Shown here: one piece after another, positions 35,621 through 45,649 of the stretch
Layout: every line of letters begins with the position of its first letter
Numbering within the stretch: position 1 is the stretch's first letter
From: Atherix ibis
Taxonomy: Eukaryota > Arthropoda > Insecta > Diptera > Athericidae
Reading direction: 5' to 3'
Length of the DNA stretch: 64,000 nucleotides
NCBI GenBank assembly: GCA_958298945.1
Contig: OY282607.1
Coordinates: 48,709,020-48,773,019, forward strand
Notes under the pieces: model-generated
The model's input: only the letters and a program-made list of their open reading frames with translations
What the model was told of the DNA's origin: nothing
Databases searched by the model: none
Translations under genes and position numbers: made by a program

Positions 35621-36977
35621 ATGAATAGTAAGAGAACAAAAATGGATCTAGAGCAAGATGGAAATTTCAATGAGAGGGAGCCGATAACACTATTGTGTTT
35701 AAATGATGAATGCTTATTGGAAATATGCTCCTACTTGCGATTTGAAGATCTTATCGAGATGGTGATGGTATCCGACCGTTTCAAGTATATTTGCGAAATA
35801 ATTTCTAGGAGGCGCAAAATTCTCAATGTTGACGAATTAGGTCGATATCGCTTAAATAAATTGGAGAGAATTTTACGGTATAGGGGACCCCATATACGTT
35901 CCATAAAAACACATACTCTTATGAATTTGGATCTCTCGTTGATGTATTGTACCAATATCGAATCCATTGAAATATCGTACGTTCGCAATATACCATCATA
36001 CGTTTTGTCAACTATCCAAGCAAAACAAAAATTGCGAATACTATGCCTGTACAGATGTGGTATTACAGATGATGTATGTGCTCTATTGCGATGTCCCGAA
36101 TTGGACGAACTAAACCTTACGGGAAACGAACAGATTACTGGTACACACATAGCAGATCTCCATAAACTTGAAAACTTATTCGTTAGTGGAACAAATTTTA
36201 CTACAGAAAATTTAGTCCGTTTATGTAAAAATGTAAAGGCTCTTCGAAAATTAGATATTATCAGATGTCATAAAATTCATAGAGCCGCATTTGATGAACT
36301 CATCAACCATTCGGATAGTCTAGAGACTTTGAAAATTGACAAAAATCAAATTGAGTACGTAGATATTGGAAAATTTAGAAGATTGAAAAAGCTCACAATT
36401 GCAGGGAATTGGAGAGGCGTACTAGAATTATCAGATAATTTTCTCCACAGTCTATCGACACTTTCTTTACATCACTTAGCAATTTCTTATGCAAAAATTA
36501 GTGAAGACTTTGTATCACACTTACCATTTGGCTCTCTTCAAACTCTTGCTTTAGAAGGCTGCACAGAAATTGATAATCGATTCCTAGAAATGCTAGCTTA
36601 CCAAGCACCGAATTTAAAGCGTCTTGCCTGTACTGAGTCGAATAATATTACTAATAATGCAGTTTTTAAATTTATATGCCGTTCAAAGTTTCTAGTAGAA
36701 ATCGATTTAACTTATTGTAAAAAAATTGGTAATACGTTAATTCATAAAATTGTAGACGAATTAAATCGTAAAGCACGTTTATCGCAACTTTTACTCATTC
36801 TAAGTTGTACATCAGTTATTCCATCTATCAAACAGGTAATATTATTTGAATTAAATTTAAAAAAATATGAACTAAGCTGTTTTTTATTTTATTTTTAAGT
36901 GTTCTAAAGTTGTAGCGTTGTCTGCAAGTTTACATTTGTCAGTGTATACATTAAGATTAATTAACTGTTTAGAATAG
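35621..36977 (+). CDS. F-box/leucine-rich-repeat protein, copy 2 (two exons)
   Basis: Paralogue of the gene at 27,950 with the same two-exon structure: exon 1 35,621-36,835, a 64-nt intron (GTAATA...TTTTTAAG), exon 2 36,900-36,977, 430 residues, AATAAA at 37,033. The F-box region is identical to copy 1; about 30 replacements fall in the leucine-rich repeats. Examples by motif are VELSYVREVPP to IEISYVRNIPS, LKELNLTRNKQ to LDELNLTGNEQ and TISWNCRRV to TIAGNWRGV. Reading frame, splice sites and poly(A) signal are all kept, so it is probably active. Reading through the intron instead would give 18 unrelated residues. Confidence 0.9.
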
Positions 36978-37039
36978 AAAATTATATTATAAGCCTTGTG
37001 TATTTAGAATTTAGTATAAGATATGAAGTACAAATAAAA

Positions 37040-37698
37040 AAAAACGTTTTTTATATGATATCAATTGGATAAAAGAATTTCTTTGGTATGTCCTAAAAAT
37101 TTGAGATTGACAAGAATAAATATAATCGACCATACTTTCCATATTATAAATGTTTAACTCTCTATTGATGAATTTTCGAGTACAAATGAATCTGATGATG
37201 GTAAAAACAATTGAACCATTAATAACAGAAAATTATTAATATAAGTATTCGAATAATGTTACAGGGGAACTGTCATTAATAGAAATGTTAGAATAATATT
37301 ACATTGTATGTGTTATTTTTCAATCATGAAATTGTATAAATAAAAATTTCCATAAATAATAAATAATCGCACTCCATAAATAATTCCACTATTATTCATA
37401 ATTTAGTATCAATTCTCAATTTAATTCATTGTAAACTCCGCTTCCTGTTTGTTTTCTTGCTTGCTACCATGTTGCCCGCAAAGCTATAAATTCTGCTACT
37501 ACTTTTTAAGCTAGATTTCAGAAATAGAACGAAAACCAAGGATAAACCGTTAACATCTATATGGTCTGCATGGCTGTGCAAATGAGAAATGTACTTTGTT
37601 TGTCGAAACCAGCTAGTAATCCAACTTTTAAAAAAGCATTGTATAAAGCAAACACATAAAAACCAGCACCAAATCAAGCGCCCGCAACCAGCTTGAAA
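37040..37698. other. Downstream spacer of F-box copy 2
   Basis: Aligned to 29,365-30,020 with small indels that break open frames; treated as noncoding. Confidence 0.6.
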
Positions 37699-37700
37699 AC

Positions 37701-37932
37701 AAGTAGCGAATATAGCAAGAAAAGAAGTAGCGAATTCAGCAAGAAAAAAAGTAGCGAATCTAGCAAGAAAACAAGTAGCGAATATAGCAAGAAAACAAGT
37801 AGCAAATATAGCAAGAAAACAAGTAGCAAATCGAGCAAGAAAACAAGTAGCGAATCTAGTAAGAAAACAAGTAGCGAATATATCAAGAAAACAAGTAGCG
37901 AATATAGCAAGAAAACAAGTAGCGAATCTAGC
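37701..37932 (+). repeat. 24-bp minisatellite, about 10 units (copy 2)
   Basis: Same unit as at 30,023 but with a different unit count and different variant order (more AATATAGCAAG units), showing independent turnover after the duplication. Frames are open on both strands for the same arithmetical reason. Confidence 0.85.
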
Positions 37933-37959
37933 GAATATGGTATAACAATAAAACAAGTA

Positions 37960-38550
37960 TCTAGCCAGAAAATAAATATTATTTTCAATTCAATAAAGCT
38001 CAGGAGGAAAATGAACATGTAATTTTAAAACCACGGTTCATATATAATTTTCGTTTAATTATTTCTATATTTTACGTCACTCATAGCAGCACAGAATCTG
38101 CGGGCGTGGATTCAGCTTCAGGAGCAGAAGAATTTAATCCAACGCATGTAAGTAAAGTAACCCAGTTTAAATTCTTATATAGTAACAATCTAATATATAT
38201 ATATATATTTGTATTGTTATGTGCTCTTCCAATTTATAGTTTTTTTTTAAATAAATATATAGTGAAATAAATAATATTTTAAAATAGAATACTGTGTTTT
38301 ATTGCAAATTTCGAAAACTTTGATTCCATCAAACAAAATCCGGCAATATTAAAAAATCTATTTGTTTACGCATAAATGGTAACACATATCAAAATGGTTT
38401 TAAATGAACCGCTTCAATCGCATACTGAAGTTTAAAATTGGCGCCCACTGAATTACGCCGTTTCTGTTATTTTTCATGTGCGTGCGTTTTTACGATTTGA
38501 TTGGATAGAATTTTTGTGTAGAGGTCTACCCAGTTCTTCTGTAATCTAAG
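37960..38550 (+). mobile_element. P-type element, 3' part with terminal exon
   Basis: Ends with the 3' terminus (GTAATCTAAG at 38,550). A reading frame at 38,005-38,150 (HVILKPRFIYNF, later DSASGAEEFNPTH) is shared with copy G at 63,410-63,190, so it is probably a C-terminal transposase exon; a GTAAGT donor-like site follows at 38,149. The terminal sequence corresponds to the terminus interrupted by element D in copy 1. Confidence 0.65.
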
Positions 38551-38953
38551 GATATGACTAATATTTTTGACAGCTTTTTGATGGAAGGGATATTCATCAT
38601 TCCTAAAGACATTTTGAACTAAATTTAATCAACAAGCGAATGGTTTTGATATTACTACATGATTCAGTCGCTAAATAGACATAACTTAGATACAAACCAA
38701 TAAAAAAAAAAGTTGATTACTTTCAAGGCATCTTAGGGTCAATATTTGTATTCAAAAAATTTGGGTGAATTGAAGCTGAACCAAATAGGAATAAAAACAT
38801 ATTGCCTGTCAAACAGTTGTAGCAACAATGTACGTTAAGGAAATTTTAAATTTTAATTTTAAAAATAAAAAAAATCTGAAAATTTCTTATTAATAATATA
38901 AACTAATAACAAAATATAAACTAATTTTCATCGACAAATTCGATTACGACAAA

Positions 38954-39686
38954 TCAAGATTTTTCCGATTTGTTTTCGTCAACTTCTGACAATTTTTCAT
39001 TTTTCCTTAAGCTGTCAATTGTTTCTAGTTGCTGCAATAGTAAAATTTGAGTTAGAATATTATTTGCATTAGAAAGTAAATATAATTTACAGAATAGTAA
39101 AAGTACTCTTCTTCGAGTACATTTGGCAGCTTAGATGAACTCGCATCCCGATTAATGGAATCCTGTTCCACTAACTATAATAGAAATATGAAAATTTTAT
39201 AAATTATTATAAAGTATTTTTTATGCTATTTTACATTTGTATCGTGTATTTTTTCACTGTCTTCAATGTGAACATTTTCATTTTCATTTTGAATCTGTCC
39301 AATATCATCTTTTCGCCGTTTAATTTTTTCTATTAATTCTTTTTCCTTGAGATAAGACAAAAAAATTAAAATTTTTATTGCGTGAAAAAAAAATTATTTC
39401 GATTACAAACTTTTTTAAGAAAATACTCTTCTTCACGTGCATCATGATTTCGAATAATTCCACTAATAGTTCTTGTATTCCCACATAAAAATTTACGATT
39501 ATTACAAACACGCCCAAATTTAATGGGGCAAAAATTATATGCTAATCTAAAAAAATGTTTAGTTTAAATATTTTCATAAATGATTTTTTTATTTGTGAAA
39601 CTATCATATGCAAATTCATATACTTACGTACGAATATATTGTAAAGTTGGTTTTTGTAACAAAAATATCGTCAAAATTCTATTCAT
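38954..39686 (-). CDS. ATPase inhibitor (IF1)-like protein, five exons
   Basis: Five exons join cleanly: 39,686-39,628, 39,546-39,411, 39,345-39,235, 39,174-39,091 and 39,031-38,954, each with GT and AG borders and small introns (59-81 nt), giving 155 residues. The N-terminus (MNRILTIFLLQKPTLQYIRT) looks like a mitochondrial presequence. Residues 42-65 (GNTRTISGIIRN, then AREEEYFLKK) match the minimal inhibitory region of IF1, which blocks ATP hydrolysis by mitochondrial F1. Residues 66-80 are basic and helical, as in IF1. A second EEEYFYY motif occurs at 123-129, followed by QLETIDSLRKNEK. Known fly IF1 proteins are shorter (about 100 residues), so this would be a divergent paralogue. The acceptor before exon 4 has an alternative 4 bases downstream that would lose this second motif. 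Confidence 0.65.
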
Positions 39687-39689
39687 TCT

Positions 39690-40040
39690 ACGAAGATACT
39701 TATAAATTGCTAAATATAAACAAAAAGTCAGCTTTTAATATCTATTATTGACATTTTGAATTTAAATATATATTTTTTTATTTGACATTTAATATGTATA
39801 TAAATTTTAATCTAAACATACATAGAGTATATAGTAAGTGATATTTGACCAGTAAAATTTAAAATTATTAATTACGTGTTATAAAAGATCGACATTTTAA
39901 TTAAATTTGTAATCACTAGCTTCCACTGGATATCAAGACTAATATTCATATACTAAATTTATCTTTAAATATAATGCGTTTTATTATCAAATTTATTTGG
40001 ACTGCATAGCCATTCGAGCATAAGATAGAAAATACACATA
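39690..40040. other. Upstream region of the IF1-like gene
   Basis: AT-rich sequence that should contain the promoter of the minus-strand gene. No clear motif. Confidence 0.35.
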
Positions 40041-40041
40041 T

Positions 40042-40930
40042 ACAGGGTGCTTTTTTTAGTTTCAGGCCCATTTGGTTTGGCCGCCATTTTGCTTTGAATG
40101 ACATTTGTCTATTGGCAAATAGTGAATACGCCGAGAAAATTACGTGACTTTTTGGTGTTAATCATATCGAGCAAGACAACCATTCAGCGTGTAATAAATA
40201 ATTGTGAAAATATGTCTAATATACTTGGATGTAAATCGAAGACTGGGAGATAAAGCGAAGACTGGGCAACAATTAAGCCAACGTACACCTGAATAGATTC
40301 ATGCAGTGAGGCAGAATGTCCGGATACCTCTCATCGACGCCGTGCACAAGAATTGGGAATACCACCATCATGTTTTTTCTCAAATTCTGAAAAAATATCA
40401 TCAATTTATGATTTGGATGGCTTTGTTAATAAGCAGAATCACCGCTATTGCGGCACTGAAAACTCTCAACTGATACACCAAAGACCAATACACCTTCGTA
40501 GAATAACTATATAGTTCGGCATTTGGGCCAGCGGCATCATTGGGCCATATTTCTTTGAGGATTCTGGAGGTAATACTGTAACAGTTACTGGTAACCGCTA
40601 TCGGGACATGTTGGAAAACTTTTCTCTGTTCGAATGTCATCAATTGGGCCTACCGAATATGTGGTTCCAACAAGACGGTGCCACATCACACACAGCTCGT
40701 GTTACGATGCAAATTTTGAGAAAATTTTTTCTTGGCCGAATAATGTCAAAATGTGATGATATAGACTGGCCCCCACAATCCCTGATTTGAACCGTCCCAA
40801 TTTCTTCGCGTGGAGATACTTGAAGGAAAAGGTATACACTAACCTCAATGCCTAAGGACAACATTCGCAACGAAATTGCTGAAATAACACCAGAAATCTG
40901 CGAAAATGTTATACAAAATGTGCTTATATA
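40042..40930 (+). mobile_element. DDE transposase relic (relative of 22.8-kb element)
   Basis: Starts TACAGGGTGCTTTTTTTAGT, a plausible transposon end. Degenerate pieces of the same transposase as at 22,799 follow: VNKQNHRYCGTEN (40,420), FGIWASGIIGPYFFEDSGG (40,515), WFQQDGATSHTARVTMQIL (40,662) and NIRNEIAEITPEICENV (40,860). The first catalytic Asp region is damaged and several stops occur. Confidence 0.75.
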
Positions 40931-40955
40931 GTATTTAGCATTATGTATGGAATAT
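40931..40955 (+). repeat. Left arm of 25-bp inverted repeat around mariner
   Basis: The 25 bases beginning GTATTTAGCATTATGTATGG are the exact reverse complement of 42,302-42,326. The mariner sits between the arms. Confidence 0.85.
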
Positions 40956-40979
40956 GATGTAGGCATTTGACGTACATTA

Positions 40980-42300
40980 CGAGCGTCGTTGAATAAGTCC
41001 TTAGAAAATCCGAGAAATTGCACTCGTAGTGTCGGTAAAGATACCTTATATTTTAAGGTATCTTTAAAAAAAAAAAATATACTTTTATTTTTTTTTCTAA
41101 GTAGCATTATCGACAGGAAAGCTGTCAAAATTTCAGCTCGATCCATAGCGTAGGTCAATTTCTATCGTTGATTAAAGTTAACGACATTTATTTGTGCATA
41201 ACAATGGAAAAAAGCGAGTTTAGGGCTGTCATCAAACATCTCCACTTGAAAGGCTTAAGCCCGAAAGAAATCAAAGCCGAGTTGGATGCAGTTCATGGCA
41301 CATCTGCACCTGTGTTTGCGACGGTTTACAATTGGGTGAATGAATTTAAACGTGGCCGTTCATCCACAAAAGATGAACATCGTTCAGGACGCCCAGTTGA
41401 GGTGTCTATTCCTGAAATCATCGACAAAATCCACGATCTGATTTTGAACGACCGGTGAATTAAAGTGCGCGAATTAGTTGAGGCCACGGGCATATCACAA
41501 GGTACAGTCGCTTCAATTTTGCATGACAAATTGTCTGTGAAAAAAATTTCGGCAAGATGGGTGCCGCGTTTGCTCGCAGAGGAGAATAAGCGCAATCGTG
41601 TAGTGGACTCTGAGGCTATGTTGGCACTCTTTCATCGCAATCCTGCCGAATTCCTTCGTCGATATGTCACTGTGGACGAAACCTGGATACACTACTACAC
41701 TCCAGAAACGAAGAGACAGTCATCACAGTGGATTTTCAAGGGTGAACGGGCTCCGAAGAAGGCAAAAACTGTGCCATCGGCCGGCAAGGTGATGGCCACG
41801 GTTTTTTTGGGATTCGCAGGGCATCATTTTTATCGGCTACTTGGAAAAAGGAAAAACAATAACAGGAGCGTATTACGCGTCGTTATTGCAACGGTTGAGC
41901 GAGGAAATCAAAGAGAAACGCCCCCATCTGAAAAAGAAAAAAATCCTCTTGCATCCGGCCAATGCGCGTGTGCACATCTGCGCTGTTTCCATGGCCAAAA
42001 TTGTGGAATTGAGAATGGAATTGTTGCAGCATCCCGCTTATTCACCAGATTTGGCCCCGAGTGACTATTTTCTTTTCCCCAATCTGAAGAAATGGCTTGG
42101 CGGACGACGGTTCACTTCCAACGAGGACGTCATTGCTCAAACGGATGAGTATTTTGCAGAACTTCCGAAATCCTATTTTTTGGACGGGATAAAAATTTTG
42201 GAAAAACGGTTGGAAAAGTATATATAGCTAAAAGGAGAAATTTTTTTTTTAAAAAACAGTTTTTTCCATCTTTTTCTAAGGACTTATTGAACGACCCTTG
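40980..42300 (+). mobile_element. Full-length inactive mariner element
   Basis: 1,321 bp, flanked by TA on both sides. Left end CGAGCGTCGTTGAATAAGTC and right end, reversed, CAAGGGTCGTTCAATAAGTC are imperfect inverted repeats. The transposase frame occupies most of the interior. The A-rich stretches near 41,060-41,090 and 42,235-42,260 are also partly inverted. Confidence 0.9.
41204..42227 (+). pseudogene. Mariner transposase (DD34D type), inactivated
   Basis: Starts MEKSEFRAVIKHLHLKGLSP with paired helix-turn-helix regions. A TGA interrupts the frame at 41,456, and a frameshift near 41,815-41,840 moves it by one base. The first catalytic Asp is present (VTVDETWIHYY). The second is gone: the usual HQDNAxxH motif reads HPANARVH. 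The third region is intact (HPAYSPDLAPSDYFLFPNLK). The length of about 340 codons is normal for mariner. Confidence 0.9.
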
Positions 42301-42301
42301 T

Positions 42302-42326
42302 ATATTCCATACATAATGCTAAATAC
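42302..42326 (-). repeat. Right arm of 25-bp inverted repeat around mariner
   Basis: Exact reverse complement of 40,931-40,955. Confidence 0.85.
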
Positions 42327-42329
42327 CAT

Positions 42330-44520
42330 ATAATCAATCAATAAAATATAAATTATAAAATTGTATTTCATTTAAAAGCTATAAAAAAAAACTTCAACCT
42401 GGAACATAAGTTTATTATAAAGATAATATTTATTTTAATAATAACGATTTTTTATAAGAGAAGAAAATATAGAATATTTTATGTCAATAATAATTCAGCT
42501 AAATTATATAGATATGTAAAATAAATAGTAAGACTAATTGGTTATATCCTTGTAATAGGAAATTTTGCATGCCTCATTATTATGCAGCGAAATCATTTTT
42601 AACACGATAATTGCAGAGAATAAGAAATTACACATTTTTATTACTATAGTAACTTGTTAGAAATAGTCCTTAACAAGGGAATTTTCTTTCGAATCATGAG
42701 GTGTATAGCTTTTAAGTTAGTTTAAACTTCAACGTATAATCTTGATTGGGTTTTTCTTTTACAGAAATCATTTGGAAATTCCGTTGTATTGATCATAATT
42801 TCTTATATAAATTTTTGCAGTTAAATAAATTTTTGGATTTTCCACTGATTTCATTATTATAATAACAAAGAAAGTTTTTGATTTGCTTCAATACTTTCGA
42901 TTTATATAAATATATGTAACGACATTGAAACACGAAAGTGCAAATACAGAACAGTTTTTATCGACTCTCTGATTTTGACCACTTACCAATATAATATATA
43001 TTGTAAGATGTTACCATAGATGAATGGATATGCAGCCAATTTGGTAGATAAAATTTAGACCTTCATATTGAGTGTTTTTTTTTCGTTCTAAAGGACCCAC
43101 AAATACTACCTCCATAAGTTATTCTGCCAGCATGCCACATCATCCATTCTTCTTAGTCTCATATAATCCAGTTTCTCCTATCTATTTTAGATTTGATATC
43201 TTTTAATTTTAACTCAAAATAACAAAACGAAGTTCTTATTTCCACTTACAAAAATTGTAACAGAAATGCGGCATCTGTACGTATTTTTTTTATAGCTTAG
43301 TTATAGGTGTTAGCCTCACAAAATATAAGCAAAACTAAGTTTCATCTGCACGAAATATTTCTTCCCTTTAAGATAAATTTCGGAAATCTATTTTGAAAAT
43401 ATCCTTTTCGTTTTTGTTCGGAGATTTCAGAAACACTGCTTTTCGGGTTATTAAAAACAGACCCAACATAAGGAAATAATTTTGTTCAAACATTTTCAAT
43501 TTTATAATTTATAATTTTTACAATTTAAAAAAAATTGATATAAGATCTTAATACTATTTGGAATTCAACTTAGGTAAAAAGCAAAAAAAAAACCATCCAT
43601 TCAAAGGAAAAATGAAAATTTAAATATATTCAAGTTCAGCAGCAGGGTATCAGAACAAAAAAGAAGACCGCCTACATGTAAGTTATACAATTTATATTTT
43701 TTAAACAAGAACAAATTGTTTTTATATCAAGTTGAGCTTTTATACCTCTAGAGATAGATGTACTGTCAGTTAGGTATGACATAATTAAATTGAGCTGCAA
43801 TGGAGAAAGCCCGATTTTCTTAAGCTTAAATAATAAAATATAATATTTTAAAATAAAGAAGTTTGTCGAAGGCTCTATTTACGTCAGTGTGAATACAATC
43901 AGTTCAATTCCGACAGGTTGGAAGTAGTCTATTTTATTTAAAAAATCTGCGTTTTGTGTAAAGTCAAACTCTAGAGTTTTGCAATATAATGACAAAAAGT
44001 ATAATAATCACCTGCCTTCCCATTTCATTTCTTACACAACTAATTGCATACAGATCAGTAAAGGTAATGGCAGTAATAGCAAAAGCAGCTGTCATCAGCA
44101 GCAGCCAATACCCTCTAAACTAGGTAAATTAAAAATACCGATGATAATCATTTATTATTCATATTATCATTTTACTTTAAACTAAAAACTATTCTTAATT
44201 AAGAATTTCAATACATAAACAACCGGTTAAATTCAGCGTATATAATATGCCAGGTATTGTATACATAATATCAGAAAGTTCCCTTAAATTAATTGTGTTG
44301 TAAATGAGTGCTTTTCATTTATAAATAGTTATGCAGGACGGCCACCTGATCACAATGACTCAGTTTGTTGTATTGTGTATGCACGTTGAAATAACTTTTC
44401 CTAATAAACGATCTCAATTTCTTGTCAACAGCCTCAAAGTGGATCAACGGCCTCAATTTCTTGACGAATGTTGTTCTTTTGGTTTTGAATTGTTCTTAAA
44501 TGATTGGCATAAACACTTTT
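42330..44520. other. Mostly unassigned; LINE motif and possible small exon inside
   Basis: On the minus strand near 43,905-43,860 one frame reads TDCIHTDVNRAFDKL, resembling LINE reverse transcriptase motif A; nothing else of that element is recognisable. At 44,054-44,123 a 70-nt segment lies between a CATACAG acceptor and a TAG/GTAAAT donor and reads GNGSNSKSSCHQQQPIPSKL. Otherwise AT-rich with no gene. Confidence 0.3.
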
Positions 44521-45320
44521 AGCTCAAATAGCCCTAAAGAAAACAGTTCAATATTGTCAAATCGCAAGATCTGTCAAAACAATCCAACCTTGTTAAATCG
44601 CATTCAACTTTGGTCACAAAATTTTCGATAACATGTCAAGATATCATTCATAATTCAGTGTGTTCACGATCCCTAATGATTCCAATAGCTCATAAACCAC
44701 ATCAAAACAGTGATTTTTTAGCATGCATCGGTTTTTTATAAATCACATGAGAATTTTTTGCGCCTCATATTCGACAATTATGTTTGTTAACGTAGCCGTC
44801 CATATGAAAAAGTGCTTCGCTGCAAATGATAAATTTTCCGAAATGTCATTTTTATAGAACGTCCGTTTTCGTAGTAAGTTTGGATGATTAAAATGCGTTG
44901 TTCTGTTGTTAATGATTGGCATGATAAATTTTTTCTCAAATAGCCCTAAAGAAAACAGTCCAATGATGTCAAATCGCAAGATCTGTCAAAACCGTCCAAC
45001 ATTGTGAAATCTAATTAAACTTTGGCCACAAAAAGTTCGCTAACATGTCACGGCATCATTCAGATTTCACTGTGTTCATGATCCCTATCGAAGAAGAATG
45101 GCCTAATGATTCCACCAGCCCATAAACCGCATCAAAACAGCGACTTTTTTAGGATGCATCAGTTTTTTATAAATCAGATGAGAGTTTTTTTCGCCTCATA
45201 TTCGACAATTTTGTTTTTTAATGTTGCCGTCTATATGAAAAAGTGCTTCACCGCAAATGATAAATTTTCCGAAATGTCATTTTTACAGCGTTTTGATTAT
45301 TAAAATCCATTTTCGTGTTG
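44520..45320 (-). mobile_element. DDE transposase relic, tandemly doubled
   Basis: Two direct copies, about 45,300-44,940 and 44,900-44,525, offset by about 412-433 bp. On the minus strand each begins with a degenerate ALFHMDGYVNKHNCRI segment, the same first-Asp region amplified at 21.5 kb. Short remains of the downstream WCGxWAxGII region follow. Both copies carry stops. Confidence 0.7.
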
Positions 45321-45591
45321 TTAATGACTCCATGACTAACTGCTTTGTACTTTGACACCTTTAAAATAAAATCATGACATATGTCTTTTAACAAGTATTT
45401 TGAAAGTTGGAAAAACAAACCAACAGATGGCCCACTCTGCATAAATTAAATTAGGACTTCCAGTCAAATTAAGTAATTACGAAATAATAGATTTCAATCA
45501 AAAACAACCTATATAAAATTTTGTATATTTATAAAAAAATTATTGCTTATTTAAATTATACTCATACTTATTAAAACTTTCTATAATTGTG

Positions 45592-45644
45592 AAAATAATT
45601 GCAATGTCACAGTAATTTGTCTACTGTGACATTGCAATAATTTT
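45592..45644. repeat. Strong hairpin, 17-bp perfect stem
   Basis: ATTGCAATGTCACAGTA (45,598-45,614), a 7-nt loop, then TACTGTGACATTGCAAT (45,622-45,638). The stem extends about 5 bp further with one mismatch. It may be the core of a fold-back element; it is short for a microRNA precursor. Confidence 0.7.
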
Positions 45645-45649
45645 GTGAG

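Larger units (their letters stand above)
34780..38905 (+). repeat. Segmental duplication, copy 2
   Basis: Counterpart of 26,845-31,835. It lacks the 366-bp MITE and the nested P-type element D, and has about 55 bp near 35,430-35,490 that copy 1 lacks. Its right border lies about 50 bp before the end of the minus-strand IF1-like gene. Confidence 0.9.

Noticed and set aside
37426..37956. 176-residue minus-strand frame in duplicate copy 2
   Set aside because: Runs through the minisatellite and its flank; not preserved in copy 1.
45592..45644. MicroRNA precursor
   Set aside because: The stem is only about 22 bp including one mismatch, too short for a typical precursor.
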